Below, in pieces: positions 60,454 to 64,000 of a stretch of DNA of 64,000 bases (its first letter is position 1; the number at the start of each line of letters is the position of its first letter). The DNA lies in contig JAUHWG010000022.1 of NCBI GenBank assembly GCA_030424595.1, positions 1-64,000 of the forward strand, written 5' to 3'. The DNA is from Polyangia bacterium. GTDB taxonomy: Bacteria; Myxococcota_A; Polyangia; Nannocystales; Nannocystaceae. Position numbers and translations under genes: made by a program. Under the pieces are notes generated by a model. It saw only the letters and a list, made by a program, of their open reading frames with translations. It did not search any database and was not told the DNA's origin.

Positions 60454-63426
60454 CTACGGGGTTTCAGAGTCGATAGCGGCGGTTTTCTTCTCGAGACTGT
60501 CGGCGGGCTGAGCCGAGGTCGGATCCCCCGGCGGCACAGCCCCCGCGGGAGCCGCTGCCTCTGCGTCTGTCGAGCCTGCCCCGGGCGGAGCGGTAGGATC
60601 GCCAGCGGTCGGCCCGGTCGGTGAATTGCTGGCCCCAGGGGCAGGCTTCTCGAAGCGGCGCCGCGCCTCCTCGAAGACCCGATCAAAGGCCGCACGATCG
60701 CCGACGCGCTGGAGGTGCTGGAGGAACGCCTGGTAGACCCGCGGCTCGTCCGGGGTGACCTCGATCATCGTCGGCAGGACGGCGGCGGCGATCTCCGGAT
60801 CCGCCGCGGCAGCGGCGTAGAGGAGGCCCCGCGCCGGCGGGAACGAGGGGTCGGCGGCGTAGGCCGCGAGGTAGGGGGCGATCCCCTCGAGCCCCGGGTT
60901 GGCGATGCCCAGGCGGGCGCGGGAGATCTCGCCGCGGAGGTAGTGGTCGAGCGCCGTACGGTAGGAGGCCGAGGCCCTGAGCAGGTCGGCGACCTCGGTG
61001 CTCTCGCCGCGGAGGAGCGAGGCTGGGGCGTCGACGCGCAGGTCGAGGATCCGCGCCAGGTTGTCCGCGCCGAGGCTCGTGTCGGCGGCGTAGGCCGCCC
61101 GCGGCGCGGTGAAGACGACCAGCGGCTCGAGGTCACGGTTGACCGGACCTTCGCCGCCGAGGGTCTCGAGCGCGGCTCGGTCGAGCATGTAGGCGGCGAG
61201 GAGATCGCGAGGATCGGTGATCGTCAGGTTGGCGGTGGCGAAGCGCTCGCGCAGCGACGCGAGGTCGAGCGCGAGCCCTCCGCCGTCGGCCCCCAGGCGG
61301 GTCCCGACGAGGGCGAGCGCCGGGGTCTGGGCGTTGTAGATCCCGAGGAACGCGTGGGTGTCGTCGAAGACCCCGAGGAAGGTGCGGACGATCGCCGCCA
61401 GGGTCGCCTCGTCGAGCTGGTGCAGCGGCAGCCACTGGCAGTAGAGGCCGCCCGGGGCGAGGCGCTCGCGGATCGCCGAAAAATGCTCCTCGGTGTAGAG
61501 GGAGCCGGCGCCGTCGCGGCCGGGGTGAAAGAGGTCGCCGACGACGAGCGGCAGGGTCGCCTCCGGGGGGCGGGCGGCGATCGCCCGGCGGGCGTCGGCG
61601 CTGCGCAGGGTAAAGCGCGGATCCTCGTAGATCTGGTTGTTGATCGCCCCGAAGTGGTGGAGGAGCTGGAGCACCTCGGGGACCAGCTCGATCGCCTCGA
61701 CCTTGCGGACGAGGGCCCCGTCAAAGTCCGCCGCGGCGCCGACCGTCGCCCCGGCGCCGATCCCCAAGAAGAGCGCCTCGCCAGGATCGGGGGCGATGAG
61801 GAGCGGCAGGTGTCCCATCCTGCGCTCGCCGAAGGAGCGGGCGCCGCCCATCCGGAAGTGCTGGCCGACCTGGAGGCGACGCAGCGGCGGCGGCTTGTCT
61901 CCGCTGGGGGGGACCGCTGTCGGCGGAGCGAGCTGCTCGCTGACGGTGACGATCCCGTGCAGCGTCTCCCGACGCTCGACGATAGACCAGCCCTCGTCGT
62001 CGTCGATGAGGATGAGCGAGCGCGGGCCCAGGGCGGTGGCGGTGACGACCGCGAGGACCCCGGCGATGAGCCACTTGGTCGGGAAGCGGCGGATCCAGCA
62101 AAAGCCGACATAGAGCGCCAGGTAGGCGTAGGCGACCATGTAGAGCGAGTCGCTGTAGCCGTAGGAGGGGATCGCCCCGAGGCCGAAGACGAAGGGGGCG
62201 AAGGCCGAGCCGAGGGTGTTGAGGGCGTAGGCCCGGCCCGCGCCGCGATCGGCGACGAGGCCGATCACGTGGCTGAAGAGGGCGCCCATCAGCGCCGCCG
62301 GGATCGCGAAGACCACCCCCGCGACCATCAGCTCGCCGATGACCGCTTCGCCGAGGCTCGCGCCCTTGGGGATCCAGGCGTCGACCAGGGCAGGGCTCGC
62401 GCCGAGGCCGACCGCGGCGATGACGACCGAGCCGGCGAGGGCGAGGAGGAGGAGGGCGATCACCGTCGCCGGTCGCCCGCCGGTGGCCCGGTGGGCGAGG
62501 CGCTGGTAGATCGCCGCGCCGATCGCGGTCGAGACGAGATAGATCGCGAGCACGTCGGCGAAGGTGAAGACCGTATTCTCGAGGCGTTGGCTGAGGATCT
62601 GGAGGCCGACGACCTCGAGGCCGACGCCGACCAGGCCGGTGCCGAAGGCGAGGGCGTGGAGCGGCCAGCGCTCCACCAGGAGATCCGGGTCGGGATCGCC
62701 GGAGGTGTCGATCTTCGGCGCTGAGGTGGCCTCGTCCGCGGCGTCGAGGGGCGCGGGCGTCGTGCCTCCGCGCTTGCCCCAGAGATGGGCGAGGCCCGCC
62801 GCGGTCAGGCCGAGGCCGGCGAGGGCGAGGGCGCCGACCCGGTAGCCGAGGGCGGGCAGGAGGAGGTAGACCGTCGCCAGGACGCCGATCGTCGCCCCGA
62901 GGGTGTTGGCGGCGTAGAGGCGGCCGAGCCCCCGGGGCCCGCCGTCGCCCGGGCGAGCGCGGCGGTGGGCGGCGACCAGGGCCGGCAAGGTGGCGCCGAG
63001 GCAGAGGGTCCCCGGCAGGAGGACGACGGTCGCGACGACGAGCGAGAGCACGAGGGCGGCGCTGCTCTGGTTGTCGCCGGCGATAGGCCCGAGGAGCGCC
63101 GGGAGCTCGGCGGCGAGGATCCGCAGCAGGTCCGGCGAGATCAGGGCGAAGAGGGCGGCGATGATCTCGAGGGTGACGAAGAGGCGCAGCGGCGAGGGAC
63201 CCTCGGCGGCGCGCCTGTGCAGGAGCGCCGCGCCGACGGCCATCCCGGCGAAGAAGCCCGCCAAAGTCCCGTAGACGCCGAGGGTCTCATGACCCAAGGT
63301 CAGGGCGAGGAGGCGGGTCCAGAGGAGCTCGTAGCCGAGGGCCGCGGCGCCGGAGAAGACAAAGGCGATCAGGAGGAGGTGATCGCTGGGCGACCTCTCG
63401 GGCGGCGCCGACATGGCCGCGAGCAT
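60454..63426 (-). CDS. Fused membrane / spermidine-synthase-like protein
   Basis: 990 residues. The first 450 residues contain about 12-14 transmembrane helices of the kind found in membrane-bound spermidine-synthase homologues (IAFVFSGAAALGYELLWTRLL, LCLGATLPALVAAHRRARPG, YAANTLGATIGVLATVYLLLP). Residues about 500-770 are a SAM-dependent methyltransferase-fold domain (LFLGIGAGATVGAAADFDGALVRKVEAIELVPEVLQL). It lacks an obvious GGGDG motif, so aminopropyl transfer is uncertain. A TPR-like helical part and a Pro/Ala-rich tail follow. ATG 63426 or 63414. Confidence 0.85.
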   Translation of the reverse strand: MLAAMSAPPERSPSDHLLLIAFVFSGAAALGYELLWTRLLALTLGHETLGVYGTLAGFFAGMAVGAALLHRRAAEGPSPLRLFVTLEIIAALFALISPDLLRILAAELPALLGPIAGDNQSSAALVLSLVVATVVLLPGTLCLGATLPALVAAHRRARPGDGGPRGLGRLYAANTLGATIGVLATVYLLLPALGYRVGALALAGLGLTAAGLAHLWGKRGGTTPAPLDAADEATSAPKIDTSGDPDPDLLVERWPLHALAFGTGLVGVGLEVVGLQILSQRLENTVFTFADVLAIYLVSTAIGAAIYQRLAHRATGGRPATVIALLLLALAGSVVIAAVGLGASPALVDAWIPKGASLGEAVIGELMVAGVVFAIPAALMGALFSHVIGLVADRGAGRAYALNTLGSAFAPFVFGLGAIPSYGYSDSLYMVAYAYLALYVGFCWIRRFPTKWLIAGVLAVVTATALGPRSLILIDDDEGWSIVERRETLHGIVTVSEQLAPPTAVPPSGDKPPPLRRLQVGQHFRMGGARSFGERRMGHLPLLIAPDPGEALFLGIGAGATVGAAADFDGALVRKVEAIELVPEVLQLLHHFGAINNQIYEDPRFTLRSADARRAIAARPPEATLPLVVGDLFHPGRDGAGSLYTEEHFSAIRERLAPGGLYCQWLPLHQLDEATLAAIVRTFLGVFDDTHAFLGIYNAQTPALALVGTRLGADGGGLALDLASLRERFATANLTITDPRDLLAAYMLDRAALETLGGEGPVNRDLEPLVVFTAPRAAYAADTSLGADNLARILDLRVDAPASLLRGESTEVADLLRASASYRTALDHYLRGEISRARLGIANPGLEGIAPYLAAYAADPSFPPARGLLYAAAAADPEIAAAVLPTMIEVTPDEPRVYQAFLQHLQRVGDRAAFDRVFEEARRRFEKPAPGASNSPTGPTAGDPTAPPGAGSTDAEAAAPAGAVPPGDPTSAQPADSLEKKTAAIDSETP

Positions 63427-63600
63427 ACACGGCTCGGCGTCAACGGCCGCCGAGCGAGCGCGTCGTCACGGCGGGCGTGATCATCGTAAGTGTTCTCACT
63501 TGCCCGCGCCGGGGTTGCGCGGGCCGCTACCCGCTCTCGCCGCCGCGGCTGACTACCATGGCGAGCGACGACGTTGGATCGCCGTCAAGGAGCGAAGCCC

Positions 63601-64000
63601 GTGAAGATCGCAGTCATCGGCGGGGGCCCGGGTGGGCTCTTCGCCAGCCTCCTGCTCAAGAAGGCCTACCCCGCGGCCGAGGTCACGGTCATCGAGCGCA
63701 ACCGGCCCGACGACACCTTTGGTTGGGGCGTCGTCTTCTCGAAGGAGACCCTCGGCAACATCGAGGCCGCGGACCCCGAGAGCTTCTCCCGGATCCAGGA
63801 GGCCTTCGCCTACTGGAACGACATCGACACCCACTTCAAGGGTCGGGTGATCCGCTCCGGGGGCCACGGCTTTTGCGGCCTCGCCCGCCGTCGCCTCCTC
63901 CAGATCCTCCAGGCCCGCTGCGCCGAGCTCGGGGTGGAGCTCCGCTTCGAGACCGAGTGCGAGGGGCCCCAGCAATTCGCCGACTGCGACCTCATCGTCG
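63601..64000 (+). CDS. FAD-dependent monooxygenase, salicylyl-CoA/anthraniloyl-CoA hydroxylase-like (3' end outside window)
   Basis: GTG 63601 has a near-perfect Shine-Dalgarno (AAGGAG, 8 nt). The N-terminal 133 residues begin KIAVIGGGPGGLFASLLLKKA (FAD-binding GxGxxG), then VIERNRPDDTFGWGVVFS and a characteristic FKGRVIRSGGHGFCGLARRRLLQILQARC. These match the N-terminal FAD part of salicylyl-CoA 5-hydroxylase and anthraniloyl-CoA monooxygenase. It would hydroxylate an aromatic CoA thioester. The window ends inside the gene, so full length and any second (Old Yellow-type) domain are unknown. Confidence 0.85.
   Translation, partial: MKIAVIGGGPGGLFASLLLKKAYPAAEVTVIERNRPDDTFGWGVVFSKETLGNIEAADPESFSRIQEAFAYWNDIDTHFKGRVIRSGGHGFCGLARRRLLQILQARCAELGVELRFETECEGPQQFADCDLIV

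Overview
This is a GC-rich window (roughly 68-70% by eye, with a few low-GC patches) that reads as chromosomal DNA from a large-genome myxobacterium, most likely of the Nannocystales type (inference). The reasons are two C-termini of MYXO-CTERM style (Cys-rich, then hydrophobic, then Arg-rich), about ten secreted lipoproteins with long Thr/Ser/Gly/Asp linkers, a Ser/Thr kinase fused to an nSTAND-like NTPase and a formylglycine-enzyme-like domain, an ADYC-type lipoprotein, a PGM1-like peptide ligase and many one-component signalling proteins. No rRNA, tRNA, CRISPR array, prophage or complete insertion sequence was seen.

Layout. 1-9 kb: surface proteins (fibrinogen-like fragment, unknown lipoprotein, IgGFc-binding-like lipoprotein, LRR-like lipoprotein, cytochrome c/copper monooxygenase-like lipoprotein) interrupted by a Fic enzyme. 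9-16 kb: eukaryote-like cyclophilin, a translationally coupled PI-PLC-like lipoprotein and partner, a pyrophosphatase overlapping a DNA methyltransferase, and a second IgGFc-binding-like lipoprotein. 16-26 kb: HTH protein, beta-helix MYXO-CTERM protein, PHA-granule-region protein, SRAP/YedK protein beside an SDR remnant, a VDAFPD-repeat protein behind a 16/17-bp tandem array, a C15 peptidase/hydrolase pair, then PDZ protein, anti-sigma/beta-lactamase-like fusion and ECF sigma factor as a coupled unit. 26-41 kb: M36-like protease, histidine kinase, giant kinase-NTPase-FGE receptor plus VNGFR/ADYC lipoprotein, membrane pseudokinase, P450. 41-58 kb: FG-GAP/CARDB lipoprotein, Cys-rich lipoprotein, DUF4388 protein with PGM1-like ATP-grasp ligase, glutathione reductase, putative cysteine hydrolase, phosphofructokinase, truncated MurE-like ligase, PAS-STAS protein, VWA lipoprotein, MtfA-like peptidase. 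58.8-60.4 kb: a lower-GC AbiEi/AbiEii toxin-antitoxin island. 60.4-64 kb: membrane spermidine-synthase-like protein and the start of an FAD monooxygenase.

Three features cut across the genes. (i) A dispersed palindromic element of about 140-170 bp with ends CCTAGCAGCCCGTGG...CCACGGGCTGCTAGG occurs four times, plus a 50-bp miniature; it twice supplies a stop codon and once lies inside a reading frame. (ii) At least nine genes without a clear Shine-Dalgarno sequence have a TAnnnT box 6-9 nt before the start codon, which suggests leaderless transcription. (iii) Several signalling proteins keep a fold but have lost catalytic residues: a pseudokinase without HRD and DFG, and a beta-lactamase-like sensor with Ser/Lys/Tyr replaced.

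The best candidates for an undescribed system are the kinase-NTPase-FGE receptor with its VNGFR/ADYC lipoprotein, and the ECF sigma factor with its membrane anti-sigma carrying a dead beta-lactamase domain.
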